Below are positions 49,758 through 59,538 of a stretch of DNA of 64,000 nucleotides, piece after piece; position 1 is the stretch's first letter, and each line of letters begins with the position of its first letter. This DNA is from Clostridiaceae bacterium. GTDB taxonomy: Bacteria > Bacillota > Clostridia > Lachnospirales > Lachnospiraceae. Location: contig CABIXM010000008.1 of NCBI GenBank assembly GCA_902362725.1, forward strand, positions 65,791 to 129,790, given 5' to 3'. The position numbers were made by a program, and so were the translations under genes. The notes beneath the pieces are model-generated. The model made no database searches, was not told the origin of the DNA, and was given only the letters and a program-made list of their open reading frames with translations.

Positions 49758-51938
49758 ATGAAAGACAAGATTTTTGGCGTATTGCAGCGGGTGGGACGCT
49801 CCTTCATGCTTCCCATCGCCATTCTTCCAGTAGCGGGTCTGCTGCTGGGTATCGGTAGTTCTTTTACCAATGAGACCACCATTGCCACCTATGGTTTGAC
49901 CGCCATCCTGGGCAAAGGTACCATATTAAATTCCCTGTTAATTATCATGAATCAGGTGGGCAGCGCCGTGTTCAATAACCTGCCGCTGATCTTCGCCGTG
50001 GGCGTAGCTATCGGTATGGCCCACAAGGAGAAAGAAGTATCCGCCCTTTCCGCGCTGATTGCCTTCTTCGTTATGAATACTGCCATCAACGCCATGCTGC
50101 AGGTCAACGGTAAGATCCTGGCCGACGGCACCATTTCCGCGGACGTGCTGGAAGGAACCATCACTTCTGTGTGCGGCATCCAGTCTCTGCAGATGGGCGT
50201 CTTCGGCGGTATCATCGTAGGCCTTGGCGTAGCGGCTCTGCACAACCGCTTCCATATGATTGAGCTGCCGAACGCTTTATCCTTCTTTGGCGGCTCTCGT
50301 TTCGTTCCGATTATCTCTACGGTAGTATACATGTTCGTCGGCATCCTGATGTACTTCGCATGGCCGGTGGTACAGAACGGCATCTATGCTCTGGGCGGTC
50401 TGGTAACCGGCAGCGGCTACATCGGAACCCTGATCTTCGGTATCATCAAGCGTGCGCTGATTCCCTTCGGCCTGCATCACGTATTCTACATGCCCTTCTG
50501 GCAGACTGCAGTGGGAGGCACCATGGAAGTGGCAGGACAGATGGTACAGGGCGGCCAGAATATCTTTTTCGCACAGCTTGCTGATTCCGCTCATGTGGCA
50601 CACTTCAGTGCAGATGCAACCCGTTACTTCTCCGGAGAGTTCATTTTTATGATCTTTGGTCTGCCGGGCGCGGCTTTGGCCATGTACCGCTGTGCAAAGC
50701 CGGAAAAGAAGAAGCAGGCAGGCGGTCTTCTGCTGTCCGCAGCACTGGCATGTATGTTCACCGGAATCACAGAGCCCCTGGAGTTCTCCTTCCTGTTCGT
50801 AGCGCCGGCCCTGTTCGTGGTACAGGTCATTCTGGCTGGTTCCGCCTATATGATCGCGCATATGCTGAACGTGGCCGTAGGCCTGACCTTCTCCGGCGGC
50901 TTCCTGGATCTGTTCCTGTTCGGAATCCTGCAGGGAAATGAGAAGACCAGCTGGCTTCGCATCATCCCGGTGGGCATCATTTATTTCATTTTGTATTACG
51001 CCATTTTCACCTTCCTGATCAAGAAGTTTGACTTCAAGACCCCGGGACGTGAAGACGACGATGAGGAGACCAAGCTGTACACAAAAGCAGATGTAAACGC
51101 GAAAAACGCAGCAAATACAACAACTTCCACATCCACCGACCCGGTCAGCGAGACCATTACCAGAGGTCTGGGCGGAAAAGCCAACATCACCGGTGTAGAC
51201 TGCTGCGCTACCAGACTCAGACTGACCGTAGCAGATTCTTCCAAAGTAAATGAGGCCCTGATCAAAAGCACCGGCTCCCGCGGTATCATCATCAAGGGAC
51301 AGGGCGTTCAGATCATCTACGGCCCCCAGGTAACCGTCATCAAGGCAAAGCTGGAGACCTACCTGGAAACCGCGCCGGACACCTTCGAGGAGGAGAACGT
51401 GGCAGAGACCACCGACACAGCATCCACCACAGAAGCAGCAACCGAAAAGGCAGCGCCCACAGAAGAAAAAGTAGTCTCTACCACCATCATTTCCAGCCCC
51501 ATTACCGGCCTGGCCACCGCCATCGAGAATGTACCGGACGAAGGCTTCGCAGGCAAAATGATGGGTGACGGCGCAGCCGTAACTCCCGAAGATGCCACCA
51601 TCTGCGCGCCGGAAGACGGCGAGGTAGTTTTCGTATTTGATACCAAGCATGCCATCGGCTTCCAGACCGACAGCGGAGTAGCCCTGCTCCTTCACATCGG
51701 TATCGACACCGTAAACCTGAACGGCGAGGGCTTCCAGGTCTTCGTAGAGAACGGCCAGAAGGTTAAGAAGGGCGAGCCCCTCATGAAGATCGACATCGAT
51801 TTCCTGAAGAGCCACGCACCCTCCCTCTGCTCCCCGGTGCTCTGCACCGAACTTACTCCGAACCAGCGTATCCGCCAGATCGGAGATGGCGAGATCAAAG
51901 CAGGCGAGCCTCTGTTCGTAGTGGAGACCCTGGCGTAA
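49758..51938 (+). CDS. ptsG: PTS glucose-type permease, IICBA
   Basis: The 726-residue enzyme II takes up and phosphorylates a sugar. IIC (about 1-420) starts with LQRVGRSFMLPIAILPVAG and has about ten helices; IIB (about 460-545) holds NITGVDCCATRLRLTV with the phosphorylated Cys; IIA (about 575-726) holds VALLLHIGIDTVNL with the phosphorylated His. Ser/Thr/Ala-rich linkers join the parts. This C-B-A order is usual for glucose or N-acetylglucosamine permeases of Firmicutes; I favour glucose but maltose-type or GlcNAc use is possible. CAAGGAGAG precedes the ATG. Control is by antitermination at the RAT site and the divergent BglG-type protein. Confidence 0.9.
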   Translation: MKDKIFGVLQRVGRSFMLPIAILPVAGLLLGIGSSFTNETTIATYGLTAILGKGTILNSLLIIMNQVGSAVFNNLPLIFAVGVAIGMAHKEKEVSALSALIAFFVMNTAINAMLQVNGKILADGTISADVLEGTITSVCGIQSLQMGVFGGIIVGLGVAALHNRFHMIELPNALSFFGGSRFVPIISTVVYMFVGILMYFAWPVVQNGIYALGGLVTGSGYIGTLIFGIIKRALIPFGLHHVFYMPFWQTAVGGTMEVAGQMVQGGQNIFFAQLADSAHVAHFSADATRYFSGEFIFMIFGLPGAALAMYRCAKPEKKKQAGGLLLSAALACMFTGITEPLEFSFLFVAPALFVVQVILAGSAYMIAHMLNVAVGLTFSGGFLDLFLFGILQGNEKTSWLRIIPVGIIYFILYYAIFTFLIKKFDFKTPGREDDDEETKLYTKADVNAKNAANTTTSTSTDPVSETITRGLGGKANITGVDCCATRLRLTVADSSKVNEALIKSTGSRGIIIKGQGVQIIYGPQVTVIKAKLETYLETAPDTFEEENVAETTDTASTTEAATEKAAPTEEKVVSTTIISSPITGLATAIENVPDEGFAGKMMGDGAAVTPEDATICAPEDGEVVFVFDTKHAIGFQTDSGVALLLHIGIDTVNLNGEGFQVFVENGQKVKKGEPLMKIDIDFLKSHAPSLCSPVLCTELTPNQRIRQIGDGEIKAGEPLFVVETLA

Positions 51939-52002
51939 CCCATTTTCAATAATATAGAAAAACGATCCACCCCGCAGAACAATACGTCTAATCTCATCAA
52001 TG

Positions 52003-52207
52003 ACGTATATCCCTGCCGGGACAAAAAGCTTCCCCTGTGAGAACGTTAGCTCATTTTCCGTAGGGACGAGCAGGCTGGCAGCACCTGAAGGAGCCTCTGT
52101 TTGAGGCCGAAGGCCGAGTTAGGCGGTCAGGTGCGTATAAGCCGCCTGCGAGGAGTAGGAAAATGTGCGTGTTCTCACAGGGGAAGCTTTTTGCCCCGGC
52201 AGTACGT
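52003..52207. repeat. 205-bp inverted-repeat element with nested hairpins (MITE-like)
   Basis: Left arm (52003-52059) and right arm (52158-52207) are inverted copies, for example AAGCTTCCCCTGTGAGAAC on the left against GTTCTCACAGGGGAAGCTT on the right, with further matching at ACGTA and CATTTTCC. Inside lies a second pairing, GCACCTGA with TCAGGTGC and GCAGGC with GCCTGC. No reading frame is present. Together with the flanks it fills 51939-52283. It may be a miniature transposable element or a large structured RNA. Confidence 0.8.
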
Positions 52208-52216
52208 AACCTAGGC

Positions 52217-52260
52217 GTGTTCCCACAGAGGAATATTTTTCTGTCCCAGCAGCACACAAC
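52217..52260. repeat. Decayed second copy of the element's right arm
   Basis: GTGTTCCCACAGAGGAATA and the following CTGTCCCAGCAGCACAC resemble the right arm (GTGTTCTCACAGGGGAAGC and the following GCCCCGGCAG) in the same direction with scattered changes, about 45 bp downstream. It suggests a duplicated end. Confidence 0.6.
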
Positions 52261-52283
52261 ATGAAAAAAAATGCATCTCCCAG

Positions 52284-52312
52284 TTGAAAAAACACGATTT
52301 ATGTTCTATAGT
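52284..52312 (+). promoter_or_regulatory. Promoter of leuB-ilvD-ilvB
   Basis: TTGAAA (52284-52289) and TATAGT (52307-52312) are 17 bp apart, 57 bases before the leuB start. No T-box leader is visible. Confidence 0.75.
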
Positions 52313-52368
52313 AATAATAATACGGAATTTTCTACACTAAAGTAACGCATCAAAGGGGAGATGAAAAA

Positions 52369-53451
52369 ATGAACTTAAATTTAGCAGTCATATCCGGCGA
52401 CGGCATCGGGCCGGAGGTCGTGCGAGAGGCAAGAAAAGTCCTTGACCGCATCGCAGAAAAATACGGACACGAAATTCATTACACCGATCTCTTGATGGGC
52501 GGCGCATCCATCGACGTCCACGGCGTCCCGCTCACCGACGAAACCATCGAAATCGCCAAAAGCAGCGACGCAGTCCTCATGGGATCCATCGGCGGCAACG
52601 CAGCCACCTCACCATGGTACAAACTCCCGGCAGATCGCCGTCCCGAAGCAGGTCTCTTAAAGCTTCGTAAATCCTTAGGTCTCTTCGCAAACCTGCGCCC
52701 GGCCATCCTCTACAAAGAGCTCCAGGATGCCTGCCCGCTTCGCAAAGACATCAGCGACAAAGGTTTCGACCTGATGATTATGCGCGAGCTGACCGGAGGA
52801 CTCTACTTCGGAGCCAGAGAGACCAAAGAAGTAGACGGCGTCATGACCGCCATCGATACCCTGACCTATAACGAAAATGAAATCCGTCGCATCGCCAGGC
52901 GCGCCTTCGACATCGCAGGCAAGAGAAGAAAGAAAGTCTGCAGCGTAGACAAGGCCAACGTCCTGGACTCCTCCAGACTCTGGAGAAAAGTCGTGGAAGA
53001 AGTGGCGAAAGAATACCCGGACGTAGAACTGACCCATATGCTGGTAGACAACTGTGCCATGCAGTTAGTCAAAGACCCGGCCCAGTTCGACGTCATCCTG
53101 ACCGAGAACATGTTCGGCGACATCCTCTCCGATGAAGCCAGCATGGTAACCGGTTCCATCGGAATGCTGGCCAGTGCCAGTCTGAACGACAGCAAGTTCG
53201 GACTCTACGAGCCCAGCGGCGGTTCCGCTCCGGATATCGCGGGACAGAATATCGCAAATCCGATTGCCACGATCCTGTCCGCAGCTATGATGCTGCGTTA
53301 CAGTTTCGATCTGGACAAAGAGGCGGATGCTATCGAGCAGGCAGTTTCTCAGGTACTGGCCGAGGGTTACCGCACCGGCGATATTATGTCCGAGGGCTGC
53401 AAGAAGGTAGGCACCACCGAGATGGGCGACCTGATCGCAGAGAGAGTATAA
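52369..53451 (+). CDS. leuB: 3-Isopropylmalate dehydrogenase
   Basis: Oxidative decarboxylation of 3-isopropylmalate in leucine synthesis. The 360-residue enzyme starts with [17 protein letters not shown] and shows [14 protein letters not shown] (substrate Arg), [13 protein letters not shown], and the catalytic/metal region [15 protein letters not shown] followed by [27 protein letters not shown] binds NAD. Length is normal. AAAGGGGAG lies upstream. ilvD follows after 31 bases. leuA, leuC and leuD are absent from this window, which is unusual because leuB is commonly beside them. Confidence 0.96.
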   Translation: MNLNLAVISGDGIGPEVVREARKVLDRIAEKYGHEIHYTDLLMGGASIDVHGVPLTDETIEIAKSSDAVLMGSIGGNAATSPWYKLPADRRPEAGLLKLRKSLGLFANLRPAILYKELQDACPLRKDISDKGFDLMIMRELTGGLYFGARETKEVDGVMTAIDTLTYNENEIRRIARRAFDIAGKRRKKVCSVDKANVLDSSRLWRKVVEEVAKEYPDVELTHMLVDNCAMQLVKDPAQFDVILTENMFGDILSDEASMVTGSIGMLASASLNDSKFGLYEPSGGSAPDIAGQNIANPIATILSAAMMLRYSFDLDKEADAIEQAVSQVLAEGYRTGDIMSEGCKKVGTTEMGDLIAERV

Positions 53452-53482
53452 TACATATTTATTATAGAAGGAGAACGAAAAA

Positions 53483-55144
53483 ATGAGAAGTGACGCAGTA
53501 AAAGTAGGCATGCAGCAGGCGCCTCACCGCAGCCTGTTCAACGCACTGGGACTGACGGAAGAAGAGATGAAGAAGCCACTGGTCGGGATCGTAAGTTCCT
53601 ATAATGAAATCGTACCGGGTCATATGAACCTGGATAAAATCGTAGAAGCCGTAAAGCTTGGTGTCGCCATGGGCGGCGGTACTCCCATTGTATTTCCGGC
53701 CATTGCAGTCTGCGACGGCATCGCCATGGGCCATGTGGGCATGAAGTATTCCCTGGTAACCCGTGACTTGATTGCCGACTCCACCGAGTGTATGGCCATG
53801 GCCCATCAGTTTGACGCCCTGGTTATGGTACCGAACTGTGACAAGAACGTTCCGGGACTTCTGATGGCGGCAGCCCGCATCAACGTGCCCACCATCTTTG
53901 TCAGCGGCGGCCCCATGCTGGCAGGCCATGTACACGGCCAGAAGCGCAGCCTTTCCAGCATGTTCGAGGCGGTAGGCTCCTACGCAGCCGGAACCATGAC
54001 CGAGGACGATGTGAAAGAATTCGAGGCAAAGGTTTGTCCCACCTGCGGTTCCTGCTCCGGTATGTACACGGCGAACAGCATGAACTGCCTGACCGAGGCG
54101 TTGGGTATGGGCCTTCCGGGAAATGGAACCATCCCGGCCGTCTACTCCGAGCGTATCAAGCTTGCAAAGCACGCAGGTATGCAGGTCATGGAGCTGTGGA
54201 GAAAGAACATCCGTCCCCGGGACATCATGACAAAAGAAGCGTTCCTGAACGCCCTGACCGTAGATATGGCCCTTGGCTGCTCCACCAACAGCATGCTGCA
54301 TCTGCCGGCCATCGCCCATGAGGCAGATGTGGATCTGAATATGGAGATCGCCAATGAGATGAGTGCCAAGACCCCGAACCTCTGCCATCTGGCGCCTGCA
54401 GGCCCCACCTACATGGAAGACCTGAACGAGGCGGGTGGCGTCTATGCAGTCATGAACGAGTTAAATAAGAAGAACCTGCTGAATACAGAACTGATTACCG
54501 TCACCGGCAAGACCGTCGGCGAGAACATCAGGCCTTGCGTCAACCGCAATCCGGAGGTCATCCGACCTATTGAGAATCCCTACAGTGAGATCGGCGGCAT
54601 CGCTGTCCTGAAGGGCAACCTGGCTCCGGATACTGGCGTGGTTAAGCGCTCCGCAGTGGTACCGGAAATGATGGTCCATGAGGGACCGGCCCGCGTCTTC
54701 GACTGTGAAGAGGATGCCATCGCAGCCATCAAGGGCGGCAAGATCGTGGCAGGCGACGTGGTTGTCATCCGCTACGAGGGACCGAAGGGCGGCCCGGGCA
54801 TGAGAGAGATGCTGAACCCGACCTCCGCCATCGCAGGTATGGGTCTCGGATCCACTGTAGCCCTGATTACTGACGGCCGTTTCAGCGGCGCGTCCAGAGG
54901 CGCGTCCATCGGACACGTATCCCCGGAGGCAGCCGTAGGCGGACCCATTGCACTGGTAGAAGAGGGCGACCGCATCCTCATCGACATCCCGAACAACAAG
55001 CTGGAGGTTCTGGTATCCGACGAGGAGCTGGCAGCCAGAAAGGCAAAATGGCAGCCGCGTGAGCCGAAGGTCACCACAGGATACCTGGCGCGCTACGCAA
55101 AAATGGTAACTTCCGGAAACAGAGGAGCTATCCTGGAGAAATAG
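53483..55144 (+). CDS. ilvD: Dihydroxy-acid dehydratase
   Basis: Dehydrates dihydroxy-isovalerate and -methylvalerate to the keto acids of valine and isoleucine. The 553-residue protein has the Fe-S ligands in [10 protein letters not shown] and [16 protein letters not shown] plus the early Cys in [29 protein letters not shown] near residue 470 is the usual second signature. AGAAGGAGA lies upstream. It stands in one operon with leuB and ilvB; a structured spacer separates it from ilvB. Confidence 0.97.
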   Translation: MRSDAVKVGMQQAPHRSLFNALGLTEEEMKKPLVGIVSSYNEIVPGHMNLDKIVEAVKLGVAMGGGTPIVFPAIAVCDGIAMGHVGMKYSLVTRDLIADSTECMAMAHQFDALVMVPNCDKNVPGLLMAAARINVPTIFVSGGPMLAGHVHGQKRSLSSMFEAVGSYAAGTMTEDDVKEFEAKVCPTCGSCSGMYTANSMNCLTEALGMGLPGNGTIPAVYSERIKLAKHAGMQVMELWRKNIRPRDIMTKEAFLNALTVDMALGCSTNSMLHLPAIAHEADVDLNMEIANEMSAKTPNLCHLAPAGPTYMEDLNEAGGVYAVMNELNKKNLLNTELITVTGKTVGENIRPCVNRNPEVIRPIENPYSEIGGIAVLKGNLAPDTGVVKRSAVVPEMMVHEGPARVFDCEEDAIAAIKGGKIVAGDVVVIRYEGPKGGPGMREMLNPTSAIAGMGLGSTVALITDGRFSGASRGASIGHVSPEAAVGGPIALVEEGDRILIDIPNNKLEVLVSDEELAARKAKWQPREPKVTTGYLARYAKMVTSGNRGAILEK

Positions 55145-55210
55145 TTTAGCCATACGTTTGTATGGGCAGACTTTATGCTTGCATAAGAATCTGCCCTGGC
55201 GCGGGCTAAA
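55145..55210 (+). other. Three-way-junction-like RNA structure between ilvD and ilvB
   Basis: Directly after the ilvD stop, TTTAGCC (55145-55151) can pair with GGCTAAA (55204-55210) and enclose two hairpins: CATAC-GTTT-GTATG (55151-55164) and GGGCAGA...TCTGCCC (55064+100 to 55196) with inner TTATGC-TT-GCATAA (55173-55186). No T-run follows. It may be a processing site or regulatory RNA. Confidence 0.5.
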
Positions 55211-55245
55211 TGTACGAATTAATATGAATAAAGGGGAGAGCAAAT

Positions 55246-56925
55246 ATGGAACTGACAGGAGCACAGATCTTAGTAGAATGTCTCAAAGAGCAGGGCGTAG
55301 ACACCGTCTTCGGATACCCGGGCGGAGCCATTCTGAACGTATACGATGAATTATATAAGCACAGCGATGAGATTCGTCATATTCTGACATCTCATGAACA
55401 GGGCGCGTCCCACGCGGCGGATGGATATGCCAGGGCCACCGGCAAGGTAGGCGTATGTCTTGCTACATCCGGTCCGGGAGCCACGAACCTGGTCACCGGT
55501 ATCGCCACCGCCTACATGGATTCCGTCCCCATAGTAGCCATCACCTGTAACGTAGGCAAGGGCCTGCTGGGAAGAGATTCCTTCCAGGAGGTCGATATCT
55601 CCGGTATCACCATGCCGATCACCAAGCATAATTTTATCATCAAGGACGCGGAAGCATTGGCTCCGGCCCTTCGCAAGGCCTTTGACATTGCCAGAAGCGG
55701 CCGTCCGGGCCCGGTTCTGGTGGATATTACCAAGAACGCCACGGCAGATAAGACGGAATACGAGTACAAGAAGCCAGTGATGCCCGAACGGGTAACCGAG
55801 ACCATCAGGAACGAGGACATTGAGAAGGCCCTGGAAATGATTCAGGAAGCAAAGCGTCCGTTCATTTTCGTGGGTGGCGGTTCCGTCATCTCCGGCGCAT
55901 CCGAGGCGGTAAATACCTTTGCCCATAAGGTTCATGCTCCGGTCTGTGATTCCCTGATGGGAAAAGGCGCGTTTAATGGCACGGATCCGCTGTACACCGG
56001 CATGCTGGGCATGCACGGCACCAAGTCGTCCAACTTTGGTGTGGCTCACTGCGACCTGCTGATCACCCTGGGCGCGCGTTTCAGCGACCGTGTCACCGGC
56101 GACACCAGCCGGTTTGCAAAGAAAGCAAAGATTCTCCAGATCGACATCGATCCGGCGGAGATCAACAAGAATGTCCTGGTAAGCGGCAGCGTCATTGGCG
56201 ATGTGAAGTCTGTTCTGGATATCCTGAACGAAAAGCTCCCGGATATGAAGCATGAAGACTGGATAGAAGAGGTAGAAGCCCTGAAGAATCAATACCCGCT
56301 GAAAGTCGACAACGACCGTCTGACCGGCCCCTATGTAGTAGAGGAGCTGTATCGCGTGACAAAAGGCGACGCCATCGTCACCACAGAAGTAGGTCAGAAC
56401 CAGATGTGGGCGGCACAGTATTATAAGTATAAGGAGCCGAGAACTTTCCTGACCTCCGGTGGCCTGGGAACCATGGGCTATGGCCTGGGAGCCAGTATCG
56501 GAGCGAAGCTGGGCCGTCCGGACAAGACGGTTGTCAATGTGGCGGGCGACGGCTGCTTCCGTATGAATATGAATGAGATTGTCACAGCAGCCCGTTATAA
56601 CGTACCGATTATCCAGTTAGTGCTGAATAACCATGTACTTGGCATGGTGCGCCAGTGGCAGAGCCTGTATTACGGACAGCGTTATTCCGCAACGGTGCTG
56701 GACGACCAGCTGGATTTTGTAAAGCTGGCAGAGGCCATGGGCGCAGTCGGCATGCGTGTAACGAAGAAAGAAGAAGTAGCTCCGGCGCTGGAGAAGGCCA
56801 TTGCATTAGGCCGTCCGGTGGTTCTGGAGTGCGTCATCGACAGCGATGACAAGGTATTCCCGATGATGTCTCCGGGAGCCCCGCTGGAGGAAACCTTCGA
56901 CGCGGATGATTTAAATCAGAAATAA
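55246..56925 (+). CDS. ilvB: Acetolactate synthase, large (catalytic) subunit
   Basis: Joins two pyruvates (or pyruvate and 2-oxobutyrate) with thiamine diphosphate, the first common step to valine, leucine and isoleucine. The 559-residue protein has GYPGGAILNVYDEL, SHEQGASHAADGYARATG (catalytic Glu), the FAD region GMLGMHGTKSSNFGV, and GDGCFRMNMNEIVTAARYNV (TPP-binding GDG...N). Length is normal. AAAGGGGAG lies upstream. The small regulatory subunit gene ilvN, usually next, is not here: an L,D-transpeptidase follows. Confidence 0.95.
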   Translation: MELTGAQILVECLKEQGVDTVFGYPGGAILNVYDELYKHSDEIRHILTSHEQGASHAADGYARATGKVGVCLATSGPGATNLVTGIATAYMDSVPIVAITCNVGKGLLGRDSFQEVDISGITMPITKHNFIIKDAEALAPALRKAFDIARSGRPGPVLVDITKNATADKTEYEYKKPVMPERVTETIRNEDIEKALEMIQEAKRPFIFVGGGSVISGASEAVNTFAHKVHAPVCDSLMGKGAFNGTDPLYTGMLGMHGTKSSNFGVAHCDLLITLGARFSDRVTGDTSRFAKKAKILQIDIDPAEINKNVLVSGSVIGDVKSVLDILNEKLPDMKHEDWIEEVEALKNQYPLKVDNDRLTGPYVVEELYRVTKGDAIVTTEVGQNQMWAAQYYKYKEPRTFLTSGGLGTMGYGLGASIGAKLGRPDKTVVNVAGDGCFRMNMNEIVTAARYNVPIIQLVLNNHVLGMVRQWQSLYYGQRYSATVLDDQLDFVKLAEAMGAVGMRVTKKEEVAPALEKAIALGRPVVLECVIDSDDKVFPMMSPGAPLEETFDADDLNQK

Positions 56926-56960
56926 GACATCAAAAAACGAGTGGAGTAAAAAGTGAAAAA

Positions 56961-58325
56961 ATGATAGCGGTAATAAAACGGATACGCTGGTATCTCTGGG
57001 TACTGATCGTTCTTGTGATAGCTTATGTGGGAGTTTCTGTTTACTTTATGGAACATTTCTTCACGGGTACTGAGGTCAACGGAGTGAACGCGGATCTGTA
57101 TACGGTGAAACAGGTGAACGAGCTGCTGCTTTCCCAGGCAAATGCTTATACATTAACCATTACGGAGCGGGGCGGCGACACCGTCACCCTGACTCCGGCG
57201 GAGCTCGGCATGAGCTTCTCAGAGGGCGACACCGTCCGGACACTGAAGCGGGAGCAGAACGGTTTTCTGTGGCCCAGAATGTTCTGGCAGAAGGATATGT
57301 ACCAGGTGGGCCCCGAGCTCAACTATGATGAGGACGCTTTTGGCGCAGCGGTGGATTCCTGCATGAAAAAAGGCGCCTCTCCGGAAAATGCCTGGGTGGA
57401 AATGACGGAAGATGGCTACAAGGTACATAAAGAGGAGCAGGGTGCAGAGCTTGATCGGGAAACTGTAAGCGACCAGCTTCGCATGGCTTCCGAAAGTCTG
57501 ATAGAGACGCTTGATCTGGATGATGCAGGCTGCTACGTGGAGCCTCAGATTACTACGGAATCAGAAGAAATCACATCACTGACAGCGCAGCTCGATGAAT
57601 GGCTTGGCGCTTCTGTCACCTATACCTTCGGAAAGCAGGCCGAGGTGGTAGACAAATCCGTCATCAGCGGATTTATTACCATTGATGATTACAAGGCAAC
57701 GCTTTCGGAGCAGGCTGTGACCGACTGGGTGACCGCCCTGGCTAAGGAGCGCGACACCTACAAGCAGTCCCATACCTTCAACAGTACCCTGAGAGGAACC
57801 ATTACCGTCAAGGGTGGCAATTACGGCTGGCAGATCGATAAAGCGACTGAGAGCGCCGCACTCCTTGCTTCCATAGAAAATGGCGAGACGGTTACAAAGG
57901 AACCGGCCTACAGCCATAAGGGAAATACCTGGGACGGCCCCAACGGCGACATCGGCAGCACCTATATTGAAGTGGATATGGGTGCGCAGCATATGTGGTG
58001 CTACAAGAACGGTGCTCTGGTGGTAGATACCGACGTGGTAACCGGCAATATCAGCAAGGGTTACAACACCCCGTCCATTGTGGCAACCATTCAGTATAAG
58101 ACCCGTAACGCAGTGTTGAAGGGGGACAACTACCGGACTCCGGTAAACTACTGGATGCCTTTCTATGGCAATTATGGAATTCATGACGCCTACTGGCGTG
58201 CCCAGTTCGGCGGAGAGGTCTATCTGACAAATGGTTCCCACGGCTGTGTGAACACACCGCCCGCAGCCATGGCGCAGGTTTATGCCAACATGGAATCCGG
58301 GACCCCGGTGGTGCTTTATTATTAA
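56961..58325 (+). CDS. L,D-transpeptidase (YkuD domain) with PG-binding region
   Basis: The 454-residue protein has a membrane helix (about 8-30), a region of two PG_binding_4-like repeats (about 35-310; EVNGVNADLYTVKQVNELL opens the first) and a C-terminal YkuD catalytic domain (about 330-454). The active site is visible: YGIHDAYWRAQFG with the His and SHGCVNTPPAAM with the catalytic Cys. It would form 3-3 cross-links in peptidoglycan or attach proteins. The start at 56961 is preceded by GTGGAG at a rather long distance, so translation may be weak. It follows ilvB by 35 bases and may be cotranscribed with it. Confidence 0.9.
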   Translation: MIAVIKRIRWYLWVLIVLVIAYVGVSVYFMEHFFTGTEVNGVNADLYTVKQVNELLLSQANAYTLTITERGGDTVTLTPAELGMSFSEGDTVRTLKREQNGFLWPRMFWQKDMYQVGPELNYDEDAFGAAVDSCMKKGASPENAWVEMTEDGYKVHKEEQGAELDRETVSDQLRMASESLIETLDLDDAGCYVEPQITTESEEITSLTAQLDEWLGASVTYTFGKQAEVVDKSVISGFITIDDYKATLSEQAVTDWVTALAKERDTYKQSHTFNSTLRGTITVKGGNYGWQIDKATESAALLASIENGETVTKEPAYSHKGNTWDGPNGDIGSTYIEVDMGAQHMWCYKNGALVVDTDVVTGNISKGYNTPSIVATIQYKTRNAVLKGDNYRTPVNYWMPFYGNYGIHDAYWRAQFGGEVYLTNGSHGCVNTPPAAMAQVYANMESGTPVVLYY

Positions 58326-58374
58326 AAATCTGTCGATAATACCGAATTTGCACGAATTTATGACACAATTCGAA

Positions 58375-58403
58375 TTGACAAGAGTTTAACATAGTACTAC
58401 AAT
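58375..58403 (+). promoter_or_regulatory. Promoter of serC-serA-DUF1015
   Basis: TTGACA (58375-58380) and TACAAT (58398-58403) are 17 bp apart, 53 bases before serC. Confidence 0.85.
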
Positions 58404-58455
58404 AAAGAAATAACAAAATATACACTTAGAAATTTGAAGTGGGAGGAATGAAAAA

Positions 58456-59535
58456 ATGAGTCGTGTGTACAATTTTTCAGCAGGACCGGCCGTAATGCCG
58501 GAAGAGGTTTTGCGCGAAGCAGCAGATGAGATGCTGGACTACCAGGGAACAGGAATGTCCGTGATGGAAATGTCACACCGCTCCAAGGCCTTCGAGAAGA
58601 TCATCAATGAGGCGGAGCAGGATCTGCGCGATCTGATGCAGATTCCGGACAATTACAAAGTACTGTTCATGCAGGGCGGCGCACATCTTCAGTTTGCGGC
58701 AATTCCCATGAACCTGATGAAAAATAAGGTGGCTGATTATATCATCACCGGACAGTGGGCAAAGAAGGCGTTCAAAGAGGCGCAGATCTATGGCAAGGCC
58801 AATGCTATCGCGTCATCCGAGGACGAGACCTTCTCTTACATCCCGGACTGCTCCGATCTGCCCGTCAGCCCAGACGCAGACTATGTATATATCTGCGAGA
58901 ACAACACCATTTACGGAACCAAGTTCCATACACTGCCGAATACCAAGGGCAAGACACTGGTATCCGACATCTCCTCCTGCTTCTTATCTGAGCCGGTGGA
59001 CGTAAGCAAGTATGGTCTCGTCTACGGCGGAGTACAGAAGAACGTGGGCCCTGCGGGAATGGCCATCGTGATCATCCGCGAGGATTTGATTACCGAGGAT
59101 GTGCTTCCGTACACCCCGACCTATATGAAATATAAGATCCATGCGGACGCCAACTCCCTTTACAATACCCCGAACTGTTACTGCATCTATATGTGCGGGA
59201 AGGTCTTCAAATGGCTGAAGAAGCAGGGCGGACTGGAAGTGATGAAGGCCCGCAATGAGGAGAAGGCAAAGGTTCTCTATGATTTCCTGGATTCCAGCAA
59301 GCTCTTTAAGGGTACTGTCCGCAAGGAAGACCGTTCCATCATGAACGTCCCCTTTGTCACCGGAGACAAGGATCTGGACGCCAAATTTATCAAGGAAGCC
59401 ACCGAGGCAGGCTTTGTGAACCTGAAGGGCCACAGAACCGTAGGCGGCATGCGCGCAAGCATCTACAACGCCATGCCGATCGAGGGCGTCAGGGCTCTGG
59501 TAGAGTTCATGAAGAAGTTCGAGGAGGAGAATTAA
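58456..59535 (+). CDS. serC: Phosphoserine aminotransferase
   Basis: Transfers an amino group from glutamate to 3-phosphohydroxypyruvate, step two of serine synthesis. The 359-residue PLP enzyme begins VYNFSAGPAVMPEEVL, and shows MSHRSKAFEKI, FMQGGAHLQFAAIPMNL, and the cofactor Lys in YGGVQKNVGPAGMA; HRTVGGMRASIYNAM is at the end. GGGAGGA precedes the ATG. serA starts three bases after its stop, so the two steps are made together. Confidence 0.97.
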   Translation: MSRVYNFSAGPAVMPEEVLREAADEMLDYQGTGMSVMEMSHRSKAFEKIINEAEQDLRDLMQIPDNYKVLFMQGGAHLQFAAIPMNLMKNKVADYIITGQWAKKAFKEAQIYGKANAIASSEDETFSYIPDCSDLPVSPDADYVYICENNTIYGTKFHTLPNTKGKTLVSDISSCFLSEPVDVSKYGLVYGGVQKNVGPAGMAIVIIREDLITEDVLPYTPTYMKYKIHADANSLYNTPNCYCIYMCGKVFKWLKKQGGLEVMKARNEEKAKVLYDFLDSSKLFKGTVRKEDRSIMNVPFVTGDKDLDAKFIKEATEAGFVNLKGHRTVGGMRASIYNAMPIEGVRALVEFMKKFEEEN

Positions 59536-59538
59536 GCC

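Noticed and set aside
52284..52368. T-box leader before leuB
   Set aside because: The distance from promoter to start codon is under 60 bases and no specifier loop or TGGN box is present.
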